A stretch of DNA of 64,000 bases from the NCBI GenBank assembly GCA_022393335.1, contig JAJEKB010021384.1:1-64000 (forward strand). The letters run 5' to 3'. The position numbers were made by a program, and so were the translations under genes. The notes under the pieces are model-generated. The model was not told the DNA's origin, made no database searches, and saw only the letters and a list, made by a program, of their open reading frames with translations. Source of the DNA: Macrotrachela quadricornifera. Its lineage: Eukaryota > Rotifera > Eurotatoria > Philodinida > Philodinidae. This document shows, one piece after another, positions 1 to 10,697 of the stretch. How positions within the stretch are numbered: the first letter of the stretch is position 1; each line of letters starts with the position of its first letter.

Positions 1-99
1 TTCAAATGAGAAGAATGTCAGGTATGTTGTAATTGCAAACGCAATTGCCAATTCTTCCTGAAAGAAAGGGAAAAGGAGGTGTGTCATCATAATTTTTCC

Positions 100-109
100 T
101 ATATAAAAG
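100..109 (+). promoter_or_regulatory. TATA-like box upstream of the MAPK phosphatase gene
   Basis: TATATAAAAG lies about 75 bases before the first candidate ATG at 183. Its match to the TATA consensus is good, but the region is AT-rich, so chance occurrence is possible. Confidence 0.35.
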
Positions 110-182
110 AGCAAATAATGTCCTTGTTTTTCTTTAGATTTCTATCGATCGAATTAATTTCCTAGAATTCCGCTGTTTCATT

Positions 183-1702
183 ATGTTGAGCAGCAATTAT
201 CGTCGAAAATTAGTTCGTGCCATAACTTATGATTCAATAACAACAACAAACAAAACAAATCGCAAAAGACTTTTTAATGAGCAAAACGAACGTCATCAGT
301 GGGTTTCTGATGAAAATGAAATGAATAAAAGGACAAAATTAGGTAATTATAATACAGTAAATTTCATGTTCACGATGACTGATGCAATACTTCTACCTCT
401 TTCTTCCTTTCCCTCTATCGAAAACACCCACATTCTCTCATCGAGTGACACATGTCTTTTTTCCTTTTCTTTGTCCACCAATAGAATTGCACGGTTATGA
501 CTCAAAACTGAATGGTAATAACAATCATTCTTTATATACACCGTCCTGTAATGAATTCGAGAACTCAATATATTCTTCGTCTCTATCTGATCGTCAATTA
601 AATTTAATTAAGAAAAAAAAAGGTTTCATCAACAATACATTTTCATTCAACCGACGAAAAAATGTTACTCTGTCAGCAAAAATCGATTCTTATTAACATC
701 CACGAGCATGAAGACGTAGAAAGAGAAGAAAATAATAAACAAGAAGAAGAAGAAGACCAGCAACAACAACATTCCATCTTTCTAACATCAGCCCAACTAT
801 CAGCGTATATCAATTCTCGACAGAATCGTGAAAATGACGATTTATTAATTAATGATTGTGGTTTACCATTTCGATATAATGAACGTCGTATTCGACATTC
901 ATTTTTATTAAATATCAACGATAAATTATCTCGTAAACGTTTCATTAATCGTGGATTTCAAAATTTTCTCGATCAACAACAATTAGAACGTTTCAATCGA
1001 AGTCAAATTCTTATTCTTTATGATGATTCTATTCATTCATTAACAAATTCTTGTTGCAATTCTATTCATCAATATAAACTTTCATCATCAATGCAATATC
1101 TTTTCGATGAAATAAAACGTTATGATTCAAAGAAAATTATTTTTATTCTTCAAACAACATTTGATGAATTTTCTCAACAATATCCAATGCATTGTAAAAT
1201 TATAAATAATAGTTGAGTGAATATCAATGAACAAGAACCATCTGCATCACCAATACTCGATATTGATTCATTTATGATGACTGAAATAATTCCTGGTCTT
1301 TATCTCGGCAATGCCTATGATGCAAATGATAAAAGTTTATTAGACAAAAGCCATATTAAATCAATCATTAATATTTCAACGAATATTCCTTGTTATCATC
1401 AAAATTCTCTAGAATATTATCCAATTCGATGTCAAGATTCATGTTCAGAAGATCTTCTTCGATATTTTGATACGACATTTGAATATATTAAGGGAAAATT
1501 ATCGAAACAGGAAAATGTTCTTGTCCATTGTCAAGCAGGGATCAGTCGAAGTCCATCGTTTGTTATTGGTTATTTAATGAAATATCATTCAAAAACATTT
1601 GATCAAGCCTACGCATTAGTCAAAGGAAAACGTCAAATAATCAATCCAAATTTGAATTTTCTTGCTCAGTTAGCACGATATGAACGATCAATTCAACATT
1701 GA
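183..1702 (+). pseudogene. MAPK phosphatase (rhodanese/CH2 + dual-specificity phosphatase), interrupted by an in-frame TGA
   Basis: The main frame runs from ATG 662 to TGA 1700-1702. The first half reads as a rhodanese-like CH2 domain (LLINDCGLPFRYN, then FDEFSQQYP near its end), the MAPK-docking module of MAPK phosphatases. The second half is a dual-specificity phosphatase: IIPGLYLGNA, then the P-loop HCQAGISRS with nucleophile Cys at 1529-1531. The two halves are in the same frame but separated by TGA at 1214-1216 in the linker. A possible 5' exon (183-342) joins through a GT-AG intron (343-484) to an exon that runs out of frame near a run of nine A at 613-621. Either a one-base slip occurred there or translation simply starts at 662. 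If the TGA is not bypassed, only a truncated CH2 protein is made; the catalytic half would need its own start. Family assignment is firm; functional state is unclear. Confidence 0.75.
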
Positions 1703-2516
1703 AAAATCAAATATTTCCTTTATCTCTTTTCTTTTCATTTCTTTTTATTATCTATACGACGTTTGTGTGAGTGTATGGGTCAGATACAATTCTGTGTTTT
1801 CGAATGGAATAGTAAACTATTCTCGTACGTCAAATACTGGGGTTGATGTTTTCATCGATTTTTCTTTCCCTTTCTCTCGCTCTCCAACTGCGTATATAAT
1901 CAAGAATATCTAATCCTGATAAATTACCATTCGAGTGTATTCTATGTTCATATTAGCCCGGAATTGTTAAAATATCTGATTTATTCAAGTACAAATATCG
2001 CTTTATTTTATATTCTGATGAATCTCAGTGAGTCAATTAATAATGAGAAATATATCAACTTGACTCTCAATATTATTCATGTTCGTTGAATACTTGACAA
2101 GGATAAATAAAATCAAGATTTGTTTTGTTTTCTCTTATTTATCGTGCAACGAATAATCAACGACGAATTCAATCATAATACTTTTTTATTGTTTGATGTC
2201 ATTGTATTCTTTTCAAATATTAAATAAGCAAAACCAACATGATTTTTAATCTTTCAACTGACATTACAATAAGGGGTGGGGCTTAGCTCTTTCGTCCAAC
2301 CAAAATCCTGGCTGTACCACTGACTCCATATCAACGGAATATCTGCGTTGTCATTGGTTATTCGATTTGAGGCCGTAGATACGCAAGAATGTATTCCGAT
2401 AAAACAATCCGTTTTTCGTTCTCTTTTCTCAGCGAACGAATGAGAAAAGAAATCCGTCATTTTTTCAAAAAAAGGACGCAAATTATTTGTTGTTGATTCA
2501 TCGATATTTCTCAAAA
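1703..2516. other. Intergenic, AT-rich
   Basis: No coding frame with recognisable protein is seen. It holds the presumed 3' flank of the phosphatase gene and the promoter of the NT5DC1-like gene. Confidence 0.5.
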
Positions 2517-3896
2517 ATGGAAGAAGAAATAACAAAAATGAAATTTTCTTTGTTATCTTGTGATTGAATTGGATTTGATTTGGATCATACATTAATTCGT
2601 TATCGTCTTAATGAACTTCATCAATTAATTTATCGATTAATGTGTGAATATCTTTGTGAAACAAATAAATACAATCGTCAATTACTTAAAATTCCATATG
2701 ATCATTTGTTTGGTGTTAAAGCATTGATTTACGATAGTCTCTATGGAAATTTAATTCAATTGAATTCTCAAGGATTTGTTCATACAGCTTTTCACGGTGT
2801 TAAAACACGTTTATCATCAGAATTAATTGAAAAATTTTATCCGAATGCATTCGAATCGATTGAAGAAGATTCAACAAATCGTTTTCTATGTATTTTCACA
2901 TATTTTGAACATAGTATATCCTATTTAATTGCTCAACTTATTGATATGATCGATGAAAAGATTTTATTTGATGAAGAAAAAGTAACAGATTATAGTTTCT
3001 TTTTGACTCATCTCAGTTCGGGTTTCGATTATTTATTCAATAATTATGATCGTGGAAATTATTTTTCTTCAGTTCGTTTAAATCTTGAAAAATATATTTA
3101 TCAACGTGATGATGTTCGACAATGGTTAGAAAAACTTCATGAAAAAGGCAAACGACTTTTTCTAGCGACTAATTCTCGATTTGATTATACGAATTTATTA
3201 TGTACTTATGCATTTGGTGAACAATGGACAAATCTCTTCGATTTAATTATTGTCGATTGTAAAAAACTGTCATTTTTTACTCAATCAAATGATTGAAATA
3301 AACGAACATTTCATCAATGGATTGATGATGAAAAAATAAATCTTCCAGTGACGATCGATGAGATGAGGGAGAATTTTGATAAGAAGAAATTGATTTATTC
3401 ATTAGGGAATAGTGCAGATTTACATCGGTTAATGACAATGATTAGTGAAAAAGATCCTCTTGTCATTTGTTTTGGTGATCATATTAAATCTGATATCAAT
3501 GCTTTAAAACGACAAACAAATTGGTTAGTTGCTGTAATTATTGAGGAATTAGAATTTGATTGTCCTCCAATAATTGTTCATACGACTACACATCATCCAT
3601 TAACAACAAAACCAAATTCTACATATCAAATTGGTGAACCATCAAGATATTTCTCAAGTTTTTTTACTTCACCAACAGATTCGATTATTTTCGATGATAA
3701 TCGTTCTGGTGATCAAAATGAACCTGATCTTATGTTATCATCACTTTCATCGTATTGGTACACTTATATCACAAAACATGCTCATCTCAGTCTCAGTTGT
3801 TTGAGTATTTTAGCCGATCATTTTGATATTGATCATCAATTTGAACACGATTCAAAGACTCAACATTTTTTTGTTATGAATAAAAAATCCGATTGA
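2517..3896 (+). pseudogene. NT5DC1: NT5DC1-like HAD-superfamily protein, with two in-frame TGA codons
   Basis: From ATG 2517 one frame of 460 codons covers a whole 5'-nucleotidase-domain-containing protein 1 homologue. Visible HAD motifs are motif I GFDLDHTLIRY (nucleophile Asp in DLD), motif II FLATNS with its Ser, and motif IV FGDHIKSDI. The C-terminal third (SSLSSYWYTYI to the end) also follows the family. TGA interrupts at codon 17 (2565-2567), one residue before the core strand of motif I, and at codon 260 (3294-3296), in a loop that the family encodes. There are no frameshifts. The second stop lies inside a 90-nt in-phase GT-AG segment (3259-3348), but skipping it would delete family-conserved sequence. 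Unless decoded, the gene is dead. The family is thought to be a cytosolic nucleotidase-like HAD protein of uncertain substrate. Confidence 0.8.
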
Positions 3897-3989
3897 TGAT
3901 GAAATCGTGCCGATTTACATCAGAATTTGTCGTCATCTACACATTTTTTCTTTTCATCAGTTTCAATTTGATTGCACAATACTTTCGAC

Positions 3990-3997
3990 TATATAAA
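3990..3997 (+). promoter_or_regulatory. TATA-like box upstream of the vWA gene
   Basis: TATATAAA lies about 45 bases before ATG 4035, a plausible core-promoter position. No other element was recognised. Confidence 0.4.
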
Positions 3998-4034
3998 CCT
4001 GTCTGTTGTCTTCTTGTTTTTAATAGCGATAAAT

Positions 4035-7000
4035 ATGGCGACTTCATATTTGATTACAATTCCAAAAGATGATCTTAAGTTAAAAAATATCGCAGGTTTG
4101 TTCGTTTTATTCGAAATATTTTTATTTCATTTTAATGAATAGATTTTTCTCGAGGAATTTTTATTGATAATTCTGGTTCGACATCATCAAATTTAGCTTC
4201 GATTAATAAAAGTGTTTTACAAGCTGAATTAAGTATTTGTCAAAGTACTTAATTCGATCATATTGTTCTCTGGAATACCAATGCAGAATTATGCTCGAAT
4301 ATAAAATCAGCACGACCAACAGGTGGAACCGATCCCAAAGTTATCTTTCAAAATTCATCAACAAAAAAGGCATTTGAAGCATCAGATATTCTCGTTTTCG
4401 TAACTGATGGAGAAATTGATAATAACAATGTCCAACAGGTATTTCAATACACTTTGCTGATTTTAGATCGATATTTTTTGCTACACTCAACTATCTCATT
4501 GCTTTAGTTTGCAACTCATACGAAAGATCATTTAAATAAAGCTTTAGTTATCTGTATCATCGTTCATCGGAAATTACCGAATTCATCTCAAATTAATGTA
4601 TCTGTTGTGGCACCATTAATGATGGCTTCGAATGTTCTATGTTTATTTTATGATGGTGAAATATTCTATATACTTTCTTCTAAAGGTCATATTAGTCATT
4701 TTTATCCATCACCAACGGATTTAAATAATTATGAAAATCTATTAACATTAAATACGAATGAATTATTTTCTTATCTTCAATTATATGAATATAAAAAACT
4801 TCCCGATGGTTACATTCCAATTCGTGAAGATACAAAAGAAATTGTTGCCATTAATTTTAATCAATTTTTAAATATCAAAGATCTTCAAATGATTTCATCA
4901 TTATTAGAAGATGATTGAAAAACATTAATTCAATATGGAAAAATTGGAAATAAATTATCTGAATTACGAAATTTTGTTTTAAAAATGAAAAATGAATCAA
5001 TTCGTCTTGAACAAGATAAATGTGAAATGACATTCGATTTTCAATATACAAAACAACGTGATGAATTTGTTTCAAAAATAATTTATTTAAAATTCAATGA
5101 AAATGAACATATCGATGAATTAAATAAACTTCGTCAACAATTATCACAAATTTCTGATCAAGCAAAAATTGAAGAAATTACATATCTGCAATATATGAAG
5201 AAAAATCTTCATTATAGTCGACAGTATTGGAATACAATTCAAAATTTTATCTTTGAACAAGAAAAAGGTTCGTATTCAATTAATGATTTTAATTTTTCAT
5301 CAAATCGAGCTAATCGGGCGAAACTTGTCGCGGACGACGATGAAGATCAATATATCGAATCGATCAATATTCTTGATCATACCGATGTTCCATTAATTGA
5401 ATGTGAAATTTGTATGGAAGAAGGTCCATTTGTTCTTTGGTTAAAACAACCATCAAATCTCGATGATACAACCAATGATTTCATCATGAATTTTCCATTA
5501 GAAGGCAATGAAAGTTTACTTGAATGTTTTGTTTGTAATCCTGTCTGTGGAATTTGTGCTAAATCTTATATAACCACTTTTAAAACTCGTCAAAATCCAT
5601 TGATAACATTGTATCGTGAACCTTGTTAAGGTTTTCTTCCATTGAATTGGTCTGTGGAAACGAATCGACGTTTTGCACTTCGATCACTTTATCAAATTTT
5701 AACGGGAAATAAAATTCTTTCTCACATTTCAATGTTACTTTTAGCATTAATTGATGATTATCAATCGAATTGGTTTAATAAAAATTTAAAAGATTATTTT
5801 CTTCGACAATTAATTGAAAATATTTTTACAACCGACACTTTTTCTGATGAAGGTATTCGAATGAAATTACTTTATGCATTAAAAGAAGTGATAAAACAAC
5901 CAGAAAAACTTTTTCAACAACCATTTCGTTCTGTTTGTCGAATATTAAAATTTAATTTTCTTTTTCACCAATTCGATTTAAATGAAATTGTTCAAATTTT
6001 AAGAAAACGTTTGACACTTTTATTTATTGAAAATTTTTCTTCAAAAACAAAATTTGGTCCTCAACATTTGAAACAAATTCAAGAAAATATTTATGAAATT
6101 ATTTTTGATACAATTTGTGGAATTCCAATTGAAAATTCATTTAAATTAATTGATATTCATCATCAATCATTAAAAGATTCTCTAAATAAATCTTATTCCA
6201 AAATGATTCAATTATTTGAAAATTTATCACAAAAAACAAAACTTCAACTTTCAAAAACATTTCCACCAGAATTAATCTCGTTTATTCTGTATCTTTTAAC
6301 AACTGTTTCTCTTCATGATCGACCAATGAAATTGTATAATGATTTCTCATTGAAATATCGACCATTACGCGATCAATTAGAAATTCAATGGGAAGAATTG
6401 AAAAAACAAGTTAATGACAATGTTTTTGGTCATTATCATCATCCAGATGATGCTTTAATACCGAGTTATGCCATTAATTTAGGTCCATATTCTTGTCCAA
6501 GTAAATTTTTCTTTCTTACTGAACCGGTATGGAATAAAAAATTTGAAAATCAATATATTTATTTAACAACATTAACGAACGATATGAAAGGAAAACTCGA
6601 TGAAAAGATTCGAGATTTTTATGGAAATTCAGTGCCAAATAATTGCAGTGCACATTTTCTTTGACATCGATTTGTAGCTGAAGTTCTTGAAAATCAATAT
6701 CCAAATGAAGATCAACTAAATGAACAAATGATTGTCGATTGTATCATTCGTATTGGACGAACGCACGGAAAATCCGGAAATATCTATGCAGATCACGTTT
6801 TTCCATTAGTTGTTGTGACGATTGAAGGTTTTTTAAAATTTCGTCGAGAAACAGAAAATCGAATTGATATCAACAATGATTATCTGTCACGTTCATATCG
6901 TTATAAAATTTTAACTGAATTAGTTGCATGTGGAATGAATTATGATTCACAAAATGATAAAATTCTCTTTGAACCATCGAAATTCAAACGTCCAAAATTA

Positions 7001-7189
7001 CTTGAAATTAAAAACAGTTCAATTGATTTTCAAACTTTAAAACAACGTGTTCAACAATGTTATCTTTCATCAAGAAATAGTTCAACTAATCAACTTGATC
7101 AAACATGTTTAAATATTGAAATCAAAGATTTTATTGAATTTGCTTTTCAACTGGAAGCTGATGAACTTTTACCAATATGGGCTGAATAA
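4035..7189 (+). pseudogene. Large vWA-domain protein with Cys-rich (CxxC) module; four in-frame stops
   Basis: Model: exons 4035-4095, 4143-4438 and 4508-7189, with GT-AG introns of 47 and 69 nt. Phases fit, giving a frame of about 1,012 codons. The N-terminal third is a von Willebrand A fold with a MIDAS: FIDNSGST (DxSxS), PTGGTD and VTDGEI. Around codons 416-480 there is a Cys-rich patch, CEIC and then CFVCNPVCGIC, suggesting a zinc-binding treble clef. The remaining roughly 500 residues are helical and unrecognised. In-frame stops fall at TAA 4250-4252 (codon 57), TGA 4916-4918 (256), TAA 5627-5629 (493) and TGA 6662-6664 (838). No frameshift is seen, and the sequence stays protein-like on both sides of each stop. 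Product function is unknown; a scaffold or ubiquitin-related role would be a guess. The last 29 bases overlap the start of the next gene. Confidence 0.65.
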
Positions 7190-7914
7190 GTCATCATCTC
7201 TTCAGCGCTCGATAATATTTCTTCAATATTTTTAGAGAACAAAAAACCATTGTTTCATCAATCATTACGGATATCGATCAAATTGAACAACCGATAAAAT
7301 ATATCGCTGGTTTGGATATTAGTTTTGTTAAAACAAATGATCAAGCTGTTGCATCAATGGTCATTTTCGATTATTCAACATTGAATATAGTAGCAAAAAT
7401 CAGTGTAAATTGTCGAATGAAAATTCCTTACATTGTTAGTTATCTTGCTTTTCGTGAAGCTCCAGTTTTTCTCAAATTACTCGATATTCAAAAAGAACAT
7501 TGTTCACATTTAACACCTCAAGTCATTCTTATGGACGGTAATGGTGTTTGGCATCCACGTCGAGCTGGTATTGACTCACATTTTGGTGTTTTAAGTGGAA
7601 TTCCTTGTTTTGGTGTTTCAAAAAATGTTCTCTTTGCGGATGGAATAACACGAGAAAAAATTGAAGATTTATTAACTGAAAAAGCGCCAAAAGAAGAGCA
7701 ATATTTTGAAGTTATTGGTGACAGTGGAAATCTTCTGGGCTTAGCTTATAATGTAACTGGATTCGTTAAAAATGCTGTTTATATCAGTGTGAAACATAAA
7801 ATAAAACTTTCAACAGCTTTGGAAATCTTTCGAACGGTTACTAAATATCGAAATTGTGAACCTATACGACAAGCAGATTTTCTTAGTCGAGAAATGGTGG
7901 CGAAATTAACTTAA
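7161..7914 (+). CDS. ENDOV: Endonuclease V, intact, 235 aa
   Basis: Endonuclease V cuts DNA or RNA next to deaminated adenine (inosine). Exon 1 is 7161-7189 (MNFYQYGLNK...), the intron 7190-7235 (46 nt, GT-AG) and exon 2 7236-7914; phases fit and the total is 708 nt. Conserved motifs present are AGLDISF (metal-binding Asp), YLAFREAP (catalytic Glu), LMDGNGVWHPR (second Asp and His), GIPCFGVSK and the C-terminal YISVKHKI and PIRQAD. The N-terminal NKEQ matches the usual W-K-x-EQ start of animal homologues, which supports this exon 1. In that model the first exon lies wholly inside the 3' end of the vWA frame, read in another phase. In ISVKHKI the usual Gly-His-Arg is Lys-His-Lys. All catalytic residues are present, so it is probably active. 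The start is less certain than the body. Confidence 0.85.
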
Positions 7915-8338
7915 AGAAAATTCGTTTTGTTTTTCGCGATATGAATAAACAAGGTTTTATTTTATTTTGACGATCAAAAAGAAATCACCAGTCATCGATG
8001 AGTAATTAATTAATAATAATTTCTTTTGAAAGATTTCATTTATTGATAATTTTGCTTTCATTCAAAGTCCCTCATCAGAACAGAGCCATAATTATAAAGA
8101 CAGTCATTAGTGGAGAACACAAAATATTTTGTCGCTACTAACGAGTATTATCGTACACGTTTAAATTGAGTTGCAATCTATGTGAGGGAAAAACGAATAA
8201 ATTTGCACACTTTTTTCGTTCTGCATATTGATTGGTTACATTTTATCGTTTATATTATCGCGACTTCTCACGTTTTCGCATGGTTGACGGCAAAGAATAT
8301 CATTCTCGATTGAATAAACAAAATCGTTTTTTTATTCA
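7915..8338. other. Intergenic, AT-rich
   Basis: This short spacer between endonuclease V and the sulfotransferase-like gene shows no recognisable feature. It must hold the promoter of the downstream gene. Confidence 0.5.
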
Positions 8339-9892
8339 ATGAGTTTACGACGACTATTCTTAACCTTACTATATTATTTTCATAAATTTATCATTGCTAC
8401 AGGTACCTATTGTACTGTGATGTTTCTGGTTCTGTTCGTCGTCATTAGTTAAGTAATATTTTCATCACCAGTATAAAGTGGACTCGTTGATTCTCATGAA
8501 GAAAAACTTGTCAAAGAAAAACTCTTCCAAAATAAACCTTCGTTTAAACTTCCTGAGTCTAATGACCATCATCCTCCAAGAAAGATACAAATACCCGCAG
8601 TGCAACCTGCAGTAAAACCTGTAGTGGAACAGAACAAACCGTTCATTAGTGTCGTTGATACCAATCGTCACAATCGCCCGCAAAATGAAATAAAACGTGC
8701 AGTCGAAAATTATTCATCACTGAACGTTACCACAGTTAACAATGGGTTACCTGTAGCTTCGATCAACTTGACGAATCGTAACTCACTATTGTGAGTTTCT
8801 ATTGATGATTTGTTGATTTCTATTTCACTTATTTGACTAGGGATAAACTCAATCGGAAGACCATTGTGCAGCAATCATCATCTTATAGTTTTGTTGATAA
8901 AGAAGCTCTGGGAGTTAGTGATGATTATCTGGATCAAGTTTATGAATCTCCTCCCGTTTCAGTAATTGAATATCCATCGATTGACGTTCATCCATTAACT
9001 CGTGTTATTGAAATAAAAGGTGATTTATCTACAATGATCTATAGTCGAGTTCCTCATTGTTATGAATTCACAATGGAACATCTTTTACAAAACATAACAC
9101 ATCTCAATGCATTTAAATACGTTCTCAGTCAAATTGATACACCATTTTTTTACAATGAAAGTTCACTTTTGGCTATTGCTCGATCATTACATAAAAATCA
9201 TTCTCAACGTCTTCTTTATCAACGACAGATTTATTTTATTAATTTTTATGATCTAAAAATTGCAAGACATCCTATTTGGATTGGTTTAATTCGAGATCCA
9301 ATTCATCGTATTGTTATTGAATATCAACGTTCACGAGAATCTTGTCGTACATCAACAACTTGTTTGGTTCAACAAGATCTTCTCAATGATACTTTAGATG
9401 ATTGTGTTTTACGACGATCACCTAGTGAATGTATTTCCAAAGATAATGGCATTTCTCGGATGTTACCATTTTTCTGTGGATCTAGAAGTCCAATTCGATG
9501 TGAAGAAGATTCTGAACACGCATTAGCAGATGCAAGAGCAAACATTGACTTATATTATACAGTAGTGGGTTTAGTTGAAGATTTCTACAAATTTCTCTAT
9601 GTTCTTGGTAGGATGAAGAAGATGAATGTGTCTCTTTCATTCTTACTGAATCATTTCTTTTGATTGTTTAGAAAAACTTCTTCCACAATATTTTAGACAT
9701 GCTCGACTTTTATATATGAATACACGGGATTTGAAATTATTGGCTCATGAACAAGATATTGATGTTCCTGTGCCAGCTGAGCGAACAATGGAAATTCTTC
9801 GTCCACTTCTTTATTTCGAATATGAATTTTACAATTTTGTCAAAGAACGATTTTTCGATAAGTATAATGTTCTTTTAAAACTCAATAGTTAA
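8339..9892 (+). CDS. Type II membrane sulfotransferase-like protein (uronyl/heparan 2-O-sulfotransferase family), 464 aa
   Basis: Model: exons 8339-8433, 8479-8790, 8841-9607 and 9672-9892; sizes sum to 465 codons. An N-terminal signal-anchor (about residues 5-32) suggests a Golgi type II protein. A variable stem follows, then a 2-O-sulfotransferase-like domain: YSRVPHCYEF at the PAPS 5'-phosphate site, LIRDPIHRIVIEY at the 3'-phosphate site, MLPFFCGSRSPIRC, VVGLVEDFYKFLYVLEKLLPQYF and the C-terminal FEYEFYNFVKERF. In the family the 5' loop carries Lys plus Gly/Ser, and the 3' site a Ser in RDPxxRxxSxY. Here Lys is His, and the Ser position is Ile, so catalysis is doubtful. The first intron has a weak donor (GTTCGT) and could be drawn otherwise. 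The other junctions are good consensus. Confidence 0.75.
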
Positions 9893-10697
9893 TTGATTGT
9901 CATTTTTAAGAATAACCGTTTCTTTTTATTTCCAAAAAAGAAAAAATATTTAGTTTGATTGATTATTAATCATTATATTTTATTTGAGCTTTTCTTTGAA
10001 TACAGCAAAAGAAAAGAAAAAATTCATTTTATGTACAAAATGTGAAATTTGATTCAAATATAGCTATTTCAAAATAGAAGAGCCATGAGCATTTTCTTAA
10101 TAACTTTTGATAGGAACAAGATAGAGATCTGCGATTTGTTGCATTTGAAAGAGGAGAGAAAGACTCATCGAACAGTATATTACAAGCCATATCAACGGCT
10201 TTCTTTCACTTCTTTTGATCGAGGTTTCTCAAGAGTTTTGTCTGGGATCTGGTCACAAAGTTCAATTTTCTCCGTTCAATAGCGCGTTAGAACCTCCAAG
10301 TGTAGATCGACAAAGTTAGCCATTGTTTACATTTCTATCTCCTATGATGCAAAAGTTACAGGGATCTCATTTTATGCCTCTCACTGAGTCCCCTAAGCGG
10401 TTTTCTAGACATAAGCTTGATTGTTTTATCGGTTTCTTGTGTCAAGTCATAGGTTTTTGGTCCTTCTGAATCGAATGGACAAACATCCTACGCTTTCTGA
10501 AGTTAACCCTGAGATAAAATGGCTCACAAACTCGTTTCCGATGAGACCCTGACAATGCGTCACACCCTCGAGTCTTTTATCATGTCCTTGTAACGTATTA
10601 TCTCCGCTATCTACTTTATAATTCAACGACATCTTCGAATGAATGTTACGGATGGACTAATATCTCATCTCTTTGTGCTTGAAATCATCTTTCTTGT
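9893..10697. other. Intergenic
   Basis: Short open stretches here have no protein-like composition. It probably includes the left flank of the Tc1-type transposon, but no terminal repeat was found. Confidence 0.4.

Noticed and set aside
3259..3348. In-phase GT-AG segments that would splice out stops (3259-3348, 90 nt; about 42 nt around 4250; 30 nt around 6662)
   Set aside because: Such pairs are common by chance in AT-rich DNA. Two would remove sequence conserved in the protein family, and the 30-nt one is below the size of the other introns. The stops at 1214, 2565 and 4916 have no such segment.
2565..6664. Selenocysteine decoding of all TGA codons
   Set aside because: Two of the stops in the vWA gene are TAA, and the TGA positions are not typical redox Cys sites. 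I saw no obvious SECIS. It is kept only as a test for 2565.
7232..7320. Endonuclease V starting within exon 2
   Set aside because: The frame upstream of 7237 reaches a stop at 7213 with no ATG, and the first ATG inside exon 2 would lose the first catalytic Asp.
1..9000. Reassigned genetic code (TGA and TAA read as amino acids)
   Set aside because: The Ca-ATPase, RING, endonuclease V and sulfotransferase genes total over 2,000 codons with no internal TGA/TAA and end at TAA. Stops are therefore normal in this genome.
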